Assembly (NCBI GenBank): GCA_902363255.1
Contig: CABIZO010000002.1
Span: 124,001 to 188,000 of the forward strand
DNA: 64,000 nt
Direction of reading: 5' to 3'
From: Peptostreptococcaceae bacterium
GTDB lineage: Bacteria > Bacillota > Clostridia > Peptostreptococcales > Peptostreptococcaceae
Shown here piece after piece: positions 9,925 through 19,927 of the stretch (its first letter is position 1; every line of letters begins with the position of its first letter). Below the pieces are notes generated by a model. The model was given only the letters and a program-made list of their open reading frames with translations. It was not told the origin of the DNA and did no database searches. A program made the translations under genes and the position numbers.

Positions 9925-11013
9925 ATGAAAAATTTACAAGCAAAGAAGCATATGATGACTGCAATTGCATATTTGATTCCATTTGTTGCATCATCGGGGA
10001 TGCTGATGGTAATTGGTAATATATTTGGCGGGACAAGTGTAGAAGCGCTAAATGCATCTACAAGTTTACCTGATTTACTTACTACTTTAGGTGGTACAGC
10101 TTTAGGTTTCATTCCAATAATAATATCTACTGGTATTGCTTATTCTATAGCAGATAAAGCAGGTATAGCTCCAGGGGTAGTATTAGGATTACTTTGTAAA
10201 GTTGATGGTTATGGTTTCTTAGGTGGATTAGTAAGTGGTTTTCTTGTAGGTTATCTTACAAAATGGTTATTAAAAGTAATAAAAGTGCCTAAATGGGTAC
10301 AAGGATTATTACCACAGCTTATTTTACCATTATTAGTTGCATTAATAGTTGGAGTAGCAATGCAATACGTCATAGGTGTACCTATAACTTGGTTAACAAA
10401 TGCAATTACTGGTATGTTAATGTCAATGCAAAGTAACCCAGGTGCAGCAGTTATGTTCGGTTTGATTGTTGGTGTATTATCAGCTGTTGACTATGGTGGA
10501 CCAATAAATAAAGTTGTATTCACATTTGCAGCAGGATTATTATCAGAAGGATTAGGTGGACCAATAGCAAACTTAATCCAAGCTAGTATGATAGCTCCAT
10601 TTGGTTTAACAATAGGTTATTTCTTATCCAAAATGTTAGGAAAAACGATATTCTCTACTAAAGAGATAGATGCATTGAAGTCAGCATTTGTTATGGGATG
10701 TTTCCAAATAACAGAAGGATCATTCCCAATTATATTAAACGACTTAGTTAGAATTACAATATGTACAGCATTAGGTGCTGGTACAAGTGGAGCATTAATA
10801 GGATTCTTTGGAGTTTCATCTAGTGTTCCATCAGGTGGATTCTTAGCACTTCCAGGTTTAAACAAACCATTAGAATGGTTACTTTCATTATTAATAGGTT
10901 CTATTGTATTTGCTATAGCATTACAATTCTTAAAACATAAACCAGAAGAACAATTATCAGGAAAAGAAGAGGACGATATAGATTTAGATGGTTTAACATT
11001 TAGTGAATTATAA
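9925..11013 (+). CDS. PTS enzyme IIC, fructose family permease
   Basis: 362 residues with about nine hydrophobic segments, starting with the YLIPFVASSGML helix typical of fructose-type IIC. Motifs VDYGGPINK and FQITEGSFP match the conserved GGP and I-T-E-G sugar-binding loops of the family. AGAGGGG precedes the ATG. Fructose-family transport usually yields a sugar-1-phosphate. The true substrate is unknown; the neighbours suggest a pentose or an uncommon hexose. Confidence 0.9.
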   Translation: MKNLQAKKHMMTAIAYLIPFVASSGMLMVIGNIFGGTSVEALNASTSLPDLLTTLGGTALGFIPIIISTGIAYSIADKAGIAPGVVLGLLCKVDGYGFLGGLVSGFLVGYLTKWLLKVIKVPKWVQGLLPQLILPLLVALIVGVAMQYVIGVPITWLTNAITGMLMSMQSNPGAAVMFGLIVGVLSAVDYGGPINKVVFTFAAGLLSEGLGGPIANLIQASMIAPFGLTIGYFLSKMLGKTIFSTKEIDALKSAFVMGCFQITEGSFPIILNDLVRITICTALGAGTSGALIGFFGVSSSVPSGGFLALPGLNKPLEWLLSLLIGSIVFAIALQFLKHKPEEQLSGKEEDDIDLDGLTFSEL

Positions 11014-11030
11014 GATTTATGTAATTAGCG

Positions 11031-11070
11031 TAAGACAAATAGTTATTAGAATTAATAACTATTTGTCTTA
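11031..11070 (+). other. 17-bp perfect intercistronic hairpin
   Basis: Arms 11031-11047 and 11054-11070 pair perfectly around a 6-base loop. No U-run follows (CTTATATA), so it is more likely a processing, stabilising or partial termination element between IIC and the epimerase-like gene than a full terminator. Confidence 0.6.
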
Positions 11071-11130
11071 CTTATATATATCAATATTGAATAAAAACTA
11101 TAGAATTAAAGATTGGTTAAGGTGATAATA

Positions 11131-12198
11131 ATGTCAATAAAATTAATGGGTAAAGACTATTCAAAACGAGATTTAATGACTTACTTTGGAGATTGTTCAT
11201 CTGTTGCAGGAGTTCGTAGATACTCTTTGTCAGAAGGAAAATCTAAGGGATGTAATATTATAGAGATTACTACAGGAAGTGGATTGATTTTTGAAATTAA
11301 TGAAACAAGAGGAATGGATCTAGGAAGATGTAGTTATAAATCAGTTCCTATTGCATATCAAGGGTACAACAAAGAAGTACACTCTAGTTATTATGAAACT
11401 TTTGCTGATGGATGGTTGAGAAGTTTTGGTGGAGGATTGCTTGTAAGTTGTGGATTAAAATCTATTGGTACACCAGAAGAAGATAAAAATGAAGATCTTC
11501 CACTTCATGGTCGCATATCAAATATACCTGCAGAAAGAGTGAATATAGAAGAGTATTGGAAAGATGGAAATCTTTATTTTAAGATATCTGGTAAAGTACG
11601 TGAGTCAAAAGCTTTAAATTATAATTTGGAGTTAAAACGTACAATTCTTGTTAAAGCAGGAACTAATAAGATTATTATTGATGATGTGGTAGAAAACTTA
11701 GGATTTAGCGAAGAAGAATTTATGTTACTTTACCACTTTAATATAGGTCATCCAATTCTAGATAAAGCGGCTCAATTACTAACCCATTCTAAAGAAGTTT
11801 TACCAAGAGATAAAGATGCAGAAAATCAAAGTGAGGCATATGATTCTTATCTTCAACCAACAAAAGATTATAAGGATATTGTATATTATCACAATTTAGA
11901 GGATGATAATGATATTTGTACAGTAGCAATAATAAATGAAGAAATTAATATGGGAATAACTTTAAAATTTAATAAATCAGAGCTAGATTGTTTTACTCAG
12001 TGGAAGTTTACAGGCCTTGGTAACTATGTGGCAGGTATTGAACCAGGAAATGCACGTGTAAACGGTAGAAGCGTAGAACGTAAAGAAGGTAGATTAAAAA
12101 CAATTAAGGAAAATGAAGAGAAATATTTCCATATGGAAATTGATATTTTGACATTGAAGGGAGAAATTGACTCATATAAAAATAAGTATATTTTTTAG
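11131..12198 (+). CDS. DUF4432 family aldose 1-epimerase-like protein
   Basis: Related to galactose mutarotases, which interconvert sugar anomers. Visible features are an NETRGMDLG segment, LPLHGRISN with the conserved His, LLYHFNIGHP, and a C-terminal NYVAGIEPGN carrying the likely catalytic Glu. The frame opens at TTG 11113, but AAGGTGAT lies just before the ATG at 11131, which I take as the start. It ends 12 bases before the isomerase gene, so the two are co-transcribed. Likely role: anomer handling of the sugar used by this locus. Confidence 0.8.
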   Translation: MSIKLMGKDYSKRDLMTYFGDCSSVAGVRRYSLSEGKSKGCNIIEITTGSGLIFEINETRGMDLGRCSYKSVPIAYQGYNKEVHSSYYETFADGWLRSFGGGLLVSCGLKSIGTPEEDKNEDLPLHGRISNIPAERVNIEEYWKDGNLYFKISGKVRESKALNYNLELKRTILVKAGTNKIIIDDVVENLGFSEEEFMLLYHFNIGHPILDKAAQLLTHSKEVLPRDKDAENQSEAYDSYLQPTKDYKDIVYYHNLEDDNDICTVAIINEEINMGITLKFNKSELDCFTQWKFTGLGNYVAGIEPGNARVNGRSVERKEGRLKTIKENEEKYFHMEIDILTLKGEIDSYKNKYIF

Positions 12199-12210
12199 AG
12201 GAGATATAAT

Positions 12211-12906
12211 ATGAAAAGATCTGAAATAAATAGTGCTATAGAATATGTAATCAATAAATTAGATGATTTTAAATTACCATTACCACCATTTGCCTACTAT
12301 ACACCTGAGCAGTGGAAGGATTTAGATATAAGTGAAAAAGAATTAGTAGATAATATGTTGGGCTGGGATGTAACTGACTTTGGGACCGGAGATTTTATGA
12401 AAGTTGGTTTAACAGTATTTGTATTCCGTAATGGTAACTTCTATAATAAGAAGGAATATCCTAAATCTTATTGCGAAAAACTACTTTATGTGCGTGATGG
12501 ACAAATTCTTCCATATCATTTCCATTGGGGTAAAACAGAAGATATTATTAACCGTGGTGGTGGAGATTTAGAGATAACAATCTGGCAGTCAGATGAAAAT
12601 GAAGGATTTACAGATAAAGATGCAATTGTAACAGTAGATGGTAAAAAAGTTACTGTACCAGCAGGTGGTAAAATCATTTTAAAACCTGGACAAAGTGTTA
12701 CACTTGTTCCTTATCAATATCATATGTGGCAAGGAGTACCAGGTACTGGAGATGTTATGTTATTTGAGGTATCAACTACAAACGATGATAATGTAGATAA
12801 CCGTTTCTATGAACCGCAGGATAGAATTCCAACTGTAGAAGAAGACGATGAAACAAAATATTTGATGTTTGCTGACTATAAAAACTATGTGAAATTTTGC
12901 AAATAG
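12211..12906 (+). CDS. D-lyxose isomerase-like cupin (YdaE family)
   Basis: A 231-residue cupin that in the known family interconverts D-lyxose and D-xylulose, and D-mannose and D-fructose. Metal ligands are visible as His103 and His105 (YHFHW), Glu110 (KTED) and His171 (YHMWQ). The sequence LGWDVTDFG and the C-terminal RIPTVEED are also family-typical. AGGAG precedes the ATG. It closes the sugar operon and is followed by a terminator. Because PTS import phosphorylates the sugar, an isomerase for free sugar implies either a second entry route or dephosphorylated intermediates. Confidence 0.85.
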   Translation: MKRSEINSAIEYVINKLDDFKLPLPPFAYYTPEQWKDLDISEKELVDNMLGWDVTDFGTGDFMKVGLTVFVFRNGNFYNKKEYPKSYCEKLLYVRDGQILPYHFHWGKTEDIINRGGGDLEITIWQSDENEGFTDKDAIVTVDGKKVTVPAGGKIILKPGQSVTLVPYQYHMWQGVPGTGDVMLFEVSTTNDDNVDNRFYEPQDRIPTVEEDDETKYLMFADYKNYVKFCK

Positions 12907-12949
12907 ATAATTGATAAATTATATAATATGAATAAGAATAAAACCAAAG

Positions 12950-12972
12950 AAGCTCCTTTAAGGAGCTTTTTT
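12950..12972 (+). terminator. Terminator of the sugar operon
   Basis: An 8-bp stem (AAGCTCCT / AGGAGCTT) with a TTA loop, then TTTT. Confidence 0.85.
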
Positions 12973-13086
12973 GGGGTATGTTATAATTTCTTTTATGAAA
13001 CAGAAGTTTTTTGTTATTATTAAAAAGGGTTGTATTGTGCTATCATTATAATGATATATTAATATATTAAAAAAGGGGCTGCTTAT

Positions 13087-14994
13087 ATGGATATACTAAC
13101 ATCAAGACAAGTTGATTTTATTAAATTAATGCTAGAAGAGAGCGATTATAAACCAATAAAATATTTCACAGAAAAGTTGAATGTGTCAGATAAAACGTTA
13201 CAAAAAGACCTAAAGATTATTGGGAACTATATTAGTAAATTTAATGTTCAAATAGTAGCAAAAAGAGGATATGGGATATTAATAGACAGCAATGCTAGCT
13301 CAAATATTGAATTTATAAATAGTTTAAATATTAATTTAAAGGATAAAAATAACATTTCAGTAGAAGAACGAAGAGTAGAAATATTAAAAACGTTATTATT
13401 AAATTCAAACTCTAGCACATCAATAAATCAATTATCTGAGAAGTATTATGTTAGTAAAACATCTATTGTGAATGATTTAAAATATATTGAGGAATGGCTA
13501 AAGAAATACAATATAACATTGAGTAAGACTTTGGAAGGTACAAGAATATTAGGTAAAGAGACAGATATAAGAAAATCGATAGCTAATTTGTTAGAAGATC
13601 TATTAGATTAAAAAAAAGAAGAAAATCACTTGCCTGATATTACTAGAATTGAGTCAACAACTTTTTCTGCTTTATCGAATATTTTTGATTTAGATTCTAT
13701 TATGTTTATAGAAAGTATAATATGGGAGCTCGAAGATAATTTAGATTATACTATTAGCCAGCCATATTATATTAACTTAATAACACATATATTAATATGT
13801 ATTAAAAGACTAAAGGAAGGTAATCAAATAGAGTCTAAAGAAGATAAATTAAAACTATTAGATGACTTGAATAAAAAGGTATATAAAAATGTTGTAAATT
13901 TAATAGGTAAAATAGAAGAGAGATATGGTGTTTCAATCAATAATGAGGAGATATATTACATATATAAATACATAGTATCTTCAGGATTTGGTAATACAGT
14001 CGATAATGATATATTTTTAGCTGAAAACTATATAAATAGTAGTGAAGAAGTAACAAACATGATGATTGATATAATGTCTGAATTTTTAAATATAAATTTA
14101 AGGGATGATGAATTATTACATAAAGGTCTACTTTTACATATAAAACCTATGTTAAATAGACTGAATTATGATATTCAAATAAAGAATCCTTTATTGAAAG
14201 AGATTAAAGAAAAATTTAGTGAAATATTAGGATTATGTAGACTATCTATAAAACTAATGTCGCCATATTATAATATAAACAATATAAGTATAGATGAAAT
14301 TTCTTATATAGCTACTTATTTTCAAGCAGCATTAGAAAGAAGTGTGAGAAATAAAAGTGTATTAGTTGTATGTCACAGTGGTTATGGAACATCACAATTA
14401 CTATCTACTAGACTTAAGAAGGCTTTTCCTCAATGGAATATAGTAGACATTGTGCCACTGCATAAATTGAGTGAAATAGATATGACGGATATAGATTTTA
14501 TTGTATCTACTGTAGATATAGACGTAAAAGATAAGATGTATATAGTAGTATCAGCTTTATTAATGGAAAGAGATATAAATAATATTAAAAATATACTTAT
14601 AAATTCATCACCAGAAGATAGTACTAGAAATTTTGATAATATCGCATTTGAGATGGAAGAAAATATATTTTTTAACGATAATTTTGATAAAGAAACTGAG
14701 AATGTATTAAACAGTCTAAAGCTAGATGAAATTAATTTGTCAAAAAACTATAAAATTTATATAAATTCTTATTATGAAGAAAATAAATTAATTGTTAATA
14801 TGGATAATAAAAATAAAATAATATCATTCTATATATTATGCAATGATTACGATTATCTTAAAGAGATTTTACTTGATGTGTACAATTTATATATATCTAA
14901 AAATTATATTAATTATATGATGTCCTGCGAAAGAAAAATAGATATTACAAATTTATTTAAAAGTATAACTACGGAGTGTATATATGATAATTAA
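13087..14994 (+). pseudogene. PRD-domain PTS regulator (MtlR/BglG type) split by an in-frame TAA
   Basis: Codons 1-174 (13087-13608) encode two winged helix-turn-helix domains. A TAA stands at 13609-13611. The same frame then continues to 14994 with no shift. The continuation holds PRD1 (THILICIKRLKEG His), PRD2 (LLLHIKPMLNRL His), an IIB-like domain with VVCHSGYGTS, and a C-terminal ~120 residues that may be a decayed IIA. Combined length, ~635 residues, fits an intact MtlR-like regulator. A single base change in codon 175 explains the break. A restart at TTG 13630 is possible but has no good ribosome site. It probably controlled the PTS genes on either side. Confidence 0.7.
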
Positions 14995-15430
14995 AAATAT
15001 AATGAGTCAAGAGTGTATAGACTTAAATATAAAATCCACAACAAAAAAAGAAATACTAGAAGAGTTAATAGAAATGCTATATAAAAAAGGGGCTATCGAT
15101 GATAGAAATAAATTTTATGAGGATGTTTGTTTTAGAGAGAAGAAAGGCTCTACAGCAATAGGTAACTACATAGCAATTCCTCATGGACAATCTACTCATG
15201 TTAAAAATTTTTCTATAGCAATAGGTAAAACTACTTCAGATATTGAGTGGGATAATATTGATAATCTTTCAGTAAGATTTATTATTCTTTTTGCTGTACC
15301 AGATGTTGAAGGTGTAAAAGATGAAATGAGCATTATGGCTAAGATATGTAGAAAATTAGCAGATGATGATTTGTGCGAGAAGTTATTAGAAGTAAAAAGT
15401 TATGAAGAAATAGTTGAAATATTCTCTTAA
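14984..15430 (+). CDS. PTS enzyme IIA, fructose/mannitol type (second copy)
   Basis: 148 residues with phospho-His67 in AIPHGQS. The ATG lies inside the last codons of the regulator (11-base overlap), with CGGAGTG upstream, so translation is coupled. In many MtlR-type regulators this IIA domain is fused at the C-terminus; here it is a separate protein. It could phosphorylate the regulator or serve the IIBC encoded at 9570-11013. Confidence 0.9.
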   Translation: MIIKNIMSQECIDLNIKSTTKKEILEELIEMLYKKGAIDDRNKFYEDVCFREKKGSTAIGNYIAIPHGQSTHVKNFSIAIGKTTSDIEWDNIDNLSVRFIILFAVPDVEGVKDEMSIMAKICRKLADDDLCEKLLEVKSYEEIVEIFS

Positions 15431-15518
15431 ATGAAATATAGAAGTTTAGATAGTATTAATTTAGTTTTATGGATAATAAATTAATTATAATGATTAATGA
15501 ACTATCTAATAAAATATG

Positions 15519-15546
15519 TCCTCCCTTAATCTGGGGGGATTTTTTT
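15519..15546 (+). terminator. Terminator of the regulator/IIA unit
   Basis: TCCTCCC pairs with GGGGGGA (one G-T pair) around TTAATCT, then a run of seven T. Confidence 0.85.
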
Positions 15547-15684
15547 GTTAGTAGAATATTAAAATATGTCAAAACTAGATAAATTCAAATCTATATGATA
15601 ATATATAAAAGATTAATATACCATATTTAGATAAATTTACAAATTATTTTACTAAGATAAAATGTAAGGAAGGAAGGCAAGTTT

Positions 15685-17211
15685 GTGAAGAAAAGAATAT
15701 TAGCAGTAATAATGTGCATCTGCATTATACTGGGTAATGTAAAACTAAGTGCTTTTGCATATACATCACAACCAGAAGTTAACTATAAAATAAATGGAGA
15801 CACTGGTGTGGGAAACACATATGAAATAGATATAAATGTAAACAATATAAATGATTTATATGGAGCATCTATGGATTTTGCTTACGATAATAATATAATT
15901 GAGATTTTAGAAGTTTCAAAGGGGAACATTTTTGATAATACAAATGCTAAGGAAATAGTTAATAAAAAGAATGAAGAAATGGTAAACATAGCTGTTTTAT
16001 TAACAGGAAGTACTACTACAATAGAAGAAGGTAGTGGGACATTGATTAAGTTAAAGGTTAAATCACTTAAAGAAGGTAAAATTAATTTAAAAACTATAAG
16101 TGATAATACAAAGCTAGATAAGAACAATCAAAACATTAGAATAAAATTAAGCCATTCAAATGGAGGTTCGATTACCTATAATCAACTAAATGATTTTATT
16201 ATAACTCAAAATGATAAAAAATTAGATGTATTTAGTAAGTTTACAATAAATACAGTAAGAGAAACATCAACATATGTAAGTGGATATGGAGAAAGTGGTG
16301 CCACAGTAAGAGCTTATGTAAATGGAAAACAAATAGGAAGTAGTGTAAAATGTAGCACAAATACAGGATACTACAAAATAACCATTCCAAAACAAGTAGG
16401 CGGAACAACTATAGTAATAAAAATGAGTAAAACAGGATATGAAACAGAAGAAAAGAGTAAAACTGTATTAAAAGTGTTTAGTAAATTCACAATAAACACA
16501 GTGAAAACAACATCAACATATGTAAGTGGATACGGAGAAAAAGGTGCCACAGTAAGAGCATATATAGATGGAAATCAGGTAGGTTCAAGTGTTAAATCGA
16601 GCTCAAATACAGGATACTATAAAATAACTATTCCAAAACAAAAAGCTGGAAAAGTAATAACAATAAAAATGAGTAAAACAGGATTTGCATCAGAAGAGAA
16701 GGAAACAAAAGTATTAAATATATTTGGTAAATTTACAATAAATACAGTAAAGACAACATCAACATATGTAAGTGGATACGGAGAAAAAGGTGCCACAGTA
16801 AAAGCCTATGTCAATGGAAAACAAATAGGAAGTAGTGTGAAATGTAGTACAAGCACAGGATACTATAAAATAACAATTCCAAAACAATCGGGTGGAAAAA
16901 CTATAGTAATCAAAATGAGCAAAACAGGATATGTATCAGAAGAAAAGGAAACAAAGGTACTAAAAGTATTTAGCAAATTTACAATAAATACAGTAAAGAC
17001 AATATCAACATATGTAAGTGGATACGGAGAAAAAGGTGCCACAGTAAAAGCCTATGTCAATGGAAAACAAATAGGAAAAACTATAAAATCTAGTTCAAAT
17101 ACTGGTTATTATAAAATAACAATACCAAAACAGAAAAAGGGTATTAAAATAGAAATAAAAATGAGCAAGTCAGGATATGCAAGCTCTTCTAAGACAACGA
17201 CAGTTAAGTAG
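15685..17211 (+). CDS. Secreted cohesin-domain protein with four Ig-like repeats
   Basis: GTG start with AGGAAGG upstream; the N-terminal signal peptide ends near SAFA (residue ~28). Residues ~30-175 form a cohesin-type beta-sandwich (opening YKINGDTGVGN, then LYGASMDFAYDNN and a GSGTLIKLKVKS strand). Four Ig-like repeats begin at residues 183, 265, 347 and 429, each 82 residues, with the signature TYVSGYGEKGATV and YYKITIPKQ. No anchor or dockerin is present. Cohesins bind dockerins in cellulosomes, but lone cohesins occur in other surface proteins, so the partner is open. The repeats resemble those at 52911-54116. Confidence 0.8.
   Translation: MKKRILAVIMCICIILGNVKLSAFAYTSQPEVNYKINGDTGVGNTYEIDINVNNINDLYGASMDFAYDNNIIEILEVSKGNIFDNTNAKEIVNKKNEEMVNIAVLLTGSTTTIEEGSGTLIKLKVKSLKEGKINLKTISDNTKLDKNNQNIRIKLSHSNGGSITYNQLNDFIITQNDKKLDVFSKFTINTVRETSTYVSGYGESGATVRAYVNGKQIGSSVKCSTNTGYYKITIPKQVGGTTIVIKMSKTGYETEEKSKTVLKVFSKFTINTVKTTSTYVSGYGEKGATVRAYIDGNQVGSSVKSSSNTGYYKITIPKQKAGKVITIKMSKTGFASEEKETKVLNIFGKFTINTVKTTSTYVSGYGEKGATVKAYVNGKQIGSSVKCSTSTGYYKITIPKQSGGKTIVIKMSKTGYVSEEKETKVLKVFSKFTINTVKTISTYVSGYGEKGATVKAYVNGKQIGKTIKSSSNTGYYKITIPKQKKGIKIEIKMSKSGYASSSKTTTVK
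16231..17208 (+). repeat. Four tandem 246-bp coding repeats
   Basis: Unit starts at 16231, 16477, 16723 and 16969 give an exact 246-bp period; the last copy is shortened at the stop. Stretches such as TATGTAAGTGGATACGGAGA recur almost unchanged, so copy number could vary by recombination. Confidence 0.85.
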
Positions 17212-17310
17212 GAGTTTTTATTGATTTACTATATATTTTAATTTCTTGATTTGTGTTAATATATTTTTGTAATAGTGTAAAAATATATAGTTAAAAAGGG
17301 AGAAAATGTT

Positions 17311-18039
17311 GTGAAAATAAAAAAAATTATATCACTACTGACAACAATAAATATATATAATTTGCCAATTAAAAAGTCTCAATCATATGCCAGTAATATC
17401 TATAGTGAAAAATACATAAGAGATCAAGAGGAACCATTTAGAAGTAATAGTTACTTTGGGAGCAGTGACAAAGACTATGAATATAAATCAGGAAATATAC
17501 CCATATTAATATCTGCACCTCACACTGTTAAGCAATTGAGAAAGAATGAATATAAAAAGGCAGATATTTATACAGGTGCATTAGTAAAAATATTACATCA
17601 ATCTACAGGTGCACATATAATTTATAAAACTAGTACCAACGGTGATGAAAATTATACAATTGATGAAACAAAGTATCGTAAAAAAGTGAAAGAAATCGTT
17701 AAAAAAAATAATATAAAAGTAGTTATAGATTTGCACGGTATGGCATCTGATAAAGATAGCGATATAGATATAGGGACGGGTAATGCTAGTAATACAAATT
17801 TATTAGGACAAAGTTACATATTATCTTTAGTTGTTGGCTCTCTAAATAACGTGAACTATACAGTAAATAAATTTTTTACTGGCGGTGGGCCTAAGACAAT
17901 GTCTACTTATTGTAGTAAAAAGTTAGGTGTACCTACTTTACAATTAGAAATTAATAGGAAATATAGAAGTTCAGACAGTACTAATTTTAGTTTTATAGCT
18001 AATAAATTAACTAAAATGATTAATGAACTTGTTAATTAG
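17311..18039 (+). CDS. Secreted N-formylglutamate amidohydrolase-like protein
   Basis: GTG start with AAAGGGAG 7 bases upstream. The N-terminus is a weak signal-like stretch (ISLLTTINIY), less hydrophobic than usual. The core has LISAPHTV, VVIDLHGMA and LQLEINR, matching the zinc-binding and substrate motifs of the FGase/HutG-like metalloamidase family (His, Asp-His and Glu ligands). Substrate is unknown; histidine-pathway genes are absent, so a role on peptides or wall fragments is as likely as formylglutamate. It sits between two cohesin proteins as separate transcripts (99- and 97-base gaps). Confidence 0.6.
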   Translation: MKIKKIISLLTTINIYNLPIKKSQSYASNIYSEKYIRDQEEPFRSNSYFGSSDKDYEYKSGNIPILISAPHTVKQLRKNEYKKADIYTGALVKILHQSTGAHIIYKTSTNGDENYTIDETKYRKKVKEIVKKNNIKVVIDLHGMASDKDSDIDIGTGNASNTNLLGQSYILSLVVGSLNNVNYTVNKFFTGGGPKTMSTYCSKKLGVPTLQLEINRKYRSSDSTNFSFIANKLTKMINELVN

Positions 18040-18136
18040 CTATGTAATATATGATTTGAAATTACTCAAGATAAATATCAATTAAATATATTACCAAAAC
18101 TTCCGGATATAATGAAAGAAAAATGGAGGATCATTA

Positions 18137-19114
18137 GTGAAAAAGAGCATAAGTGTACTAGTACTAATGTTAACTTTTATATTTCAAGTTAATATAGTAT
18201 TTGCAGCAGAAAGTAAAGTAGATATAAAAATAAATGGAGATATAAAGAAAAATAATAATATAGAAATATTAGTAAATTTAAAGAATATGACAAACCTTTA
18301 TGCTGCTTCTGTAGATTTTGAATATGACAATAATTTATTAACAGTTGAGAGCATAGAACCAAGTAAATTTATATTAGACAATAAAGATGATATAATGGAA
18401 TTTGGTCAAGAAACTAATAAAAATGGTAATATAGCAAATTATTACTTTACATTTTTAGGAGATAAAAAAGGTATAAGTGGAGACGGTAATTTTGTAACAA
18501 TAAAAGCTAAAGTTGAAAAAAATGGAAAATTATCTATTACTAAAGATAATATGAGAGTAAAATTAGTTCAAACAAATAAAAATAATGAGATTATACCTTT
18601 AAAATTCAATTTTACTAGTAACACAAATAGTAATACAAATTTAAATAATAATACAAACAAAGATGAAAGTATGAATAATAGTTCACAAAATATCACTGAA
18701 AATAACGATACTTCCCAAAATAATAAAAATGAAGATATAGTTACTGAGATTGAAAATTTTAATGAAAGTAAAAGTGAAAACAATAATAAAAATGATAACA
18801 GTAATGAAGATAAAAATAAAAAGAATGATAAAGAAAAAGTAAATTGGTTTACATCTTTGTTCAATAAACAGGATAAAAATGATAGGAAAGAAAATGGAAA
18901 CGAAAATACTGAAAGTGAAATGACTAATTTAGAAAATACAGATAATAGTGAAGATGAAAAAAATAGTGATAGTGAACATATTGCATTCTCTGAAGATAAA
19001 GAAAGTGATTTTCTATTTAATAATAACTTCAAAACTTATGGAGTAATAGGTATTTTATTAATAATGTTTATAGGGATATTGTATTTTAAATCAAAAAATA
19101 TCAAAGATAATTAA
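18137..19114 (+). CDS. Membrane-anchored cohesin-domain protein
   Basis: GTG start with TGGAGGATC upstream. A signal peptide ends near VFAAES. A cohesin-type domain covers ~25-155 (VDIKINGDI, then LYAASVDFEYDNN), clearly related to the one at 15685. A long Asn/Glu/Lys/Ser-rich low-complexity linker (~160-290) follows, then a transmembrane helix (~297-315) and a basic tail. There is no LPXTG, so it is membrane-held and not sorted to the wall by a classical sortase. The linker would carry the cohesin through the wall, making it a candidate docking site for secreted partners. Confidence 0.75.
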   Translation: MKKSISVLVLMLTFIFQVNIVFAAESKVDIKINGDIKKNNNIEILVNLKNMTNLYAASVDFEYDNNLLTVESIEPSKFILDNKDDIMEFGQETNKNGNIANYYFTFLGDKKGISGDGNFVTIKAKVEKNGKLSITKDNMRVKLVQTNKNNEIIPLKFNFTSNTNSNTNLNNNTNKDESMNNSSQNITENNDTSQNNKNEDIVTEIENFNESKSENNNKNDNSNEDKNKKNDKEKVNWFTSLFNKQDKNDRKENGNENTESEMTNLENTDNSEDEKNSDSEHIAFSEDKESDFLFNNNFKTYGVIGILLIMFIGILYFKSKNIKDN

Positions 19115-19135
19115 AAAGGGCATTTAGCCCTTTTT
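19113..19135. terminator. Bidirectional terminator between convergent genes
   Basis: AAAAAGGGC / GCCCTTTTT with a 5-base loop. A-run and T-run on both sides serve the cohesin gene and the minus-strand gene ending at 19134. Confidence 0.8.
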
Positions 19136-19469
19136 AACTGTTTTTTAAAATATAACCTTCATCAGTCTTTTCAATTAAATTTCTATTAATCATGGCATTA
19201 ATGATGTTTTTAGTAAACTTTGAAGAGTTTTGAACTACCATTTTATCTTTGCTATAAAAAAGAGAAGCTTTAATATTTTTTACTTCGTTTTCTATATCTC
19301 TTCTAGTTAAAACTTGCCTTTTCTTAAAAGCTTTTATTATTTTTGTCTCGGCTTTTTTATAAAGTTGATTCATAAGATCTTTGGACTTATTTTGTTCTTT
19401 AATTATGCCCCAAGAAAAAATAATAACTGTGGCTAGAGCGAACATAAGTATATAAAGTATGTACTTCAT
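19134..19469 (-). CDS. Small membrane protein with winged-helix-like C-terminus
   Basis: 111 residues: one N-terminal membrane helix (~3-22), then a charged helical cytoplasmic part with a pattern (RRDIENEVK, then NAMINRNLIEKTDEGYIL) that resembles a winged helix. The family is not recognised. Its ATG follows directly on the TAA of the PqqD-like gene, and its ribosome site lies inside that gene, so the two are translationally coupled. It may be a membrane partner of the PqqD-like protein. Confidence 0.6.
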   Translation of the reverse strand: MKYILYILMFALATVIIFSWGIIKEQNKSKDLMNQLYKKAETKIIKAFKKRQVLTRRDIENEVKNIKASLFYSKDKMVVQNSSKFTKNIINAMINRNLIEKTDEGYILKNS

Positions 19470-19820
19470 TTAAGCGCCTTCTTTCTTAAGTGTTATAAAT
19501 TTATTATCATCAAGAATATTGATGAAGGCTACAAGTCTATCATATAACGGATCAGCACTTTTTCCAAAGTGAGATTTCACATCTTGAGCAATATGATAAA
19601 TAGATTTATTATTGTCTATACAATTCCAAATAAAGCTACCATGTTTGTCTAATCTTATATCACTTTTTGCAGGAACCTTGAAGAATTTTTGAGCTATCTT
19701 ATCAAAAAATCCATTCCTAGTAACTTCTAATACTATCATACCTGAAGCATCTTTAGACCAAGTTATATCAGGATTTTTTATCGGAATAAAATTTAAGTAG
19801 TTTTTAGTATTTTTCTTCAT
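19470..19820 (-). CDS. PqqD-family peptide-binding protein
   Basis: 116 residues with the PqqD pattern: a strand pair (GMIVLEVTRNGFFD), LDKHGSFIWNCIDNNKSI and an Asp/Phe-rich C-terminal helix. In known systems PqqD-like domains hold a leader peptide for a radical SAM or other modifying enzyme. No such enzyme is nearby. GGAGG precedes the ATG. Two smaller members of the family are encoded at 29146 and 30131. Confidence 0.75.
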   Translation of the reverse strand: MKKNTKNYLNFIPIKNPDITWSKDASGMIVLEVTRNGFFDKIAQKFFKVPAKSDIRLDKHGSFIWNCIDNNKSIYHIAQDVKSHFGKSADPLYDRLVAFINILDDNKFITLKKEGA

Positions 19821-19855
19821 ATTAACCTCCAGGTTATTGATTATATATCATATAA

Positions 19856-19888
19856 GCAAAGTACCCTATTAAAAACAGAGTACTTTGC
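19856..19888 (-). terminator. Weak hairpin downstream of the OPT transporter gene
   Basis: A 9-bp stem GCAAAGTAC / GTACTTTGC with a 15-base loop and no clear U-run. It is placed between two minus-strand genes and may only partly stop transcription. Confidence 0.45.
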
Positions 19889-19927
19889 ATTTATATCAAA
19901 AATATATGACTTATTTTTAGTTTAAAT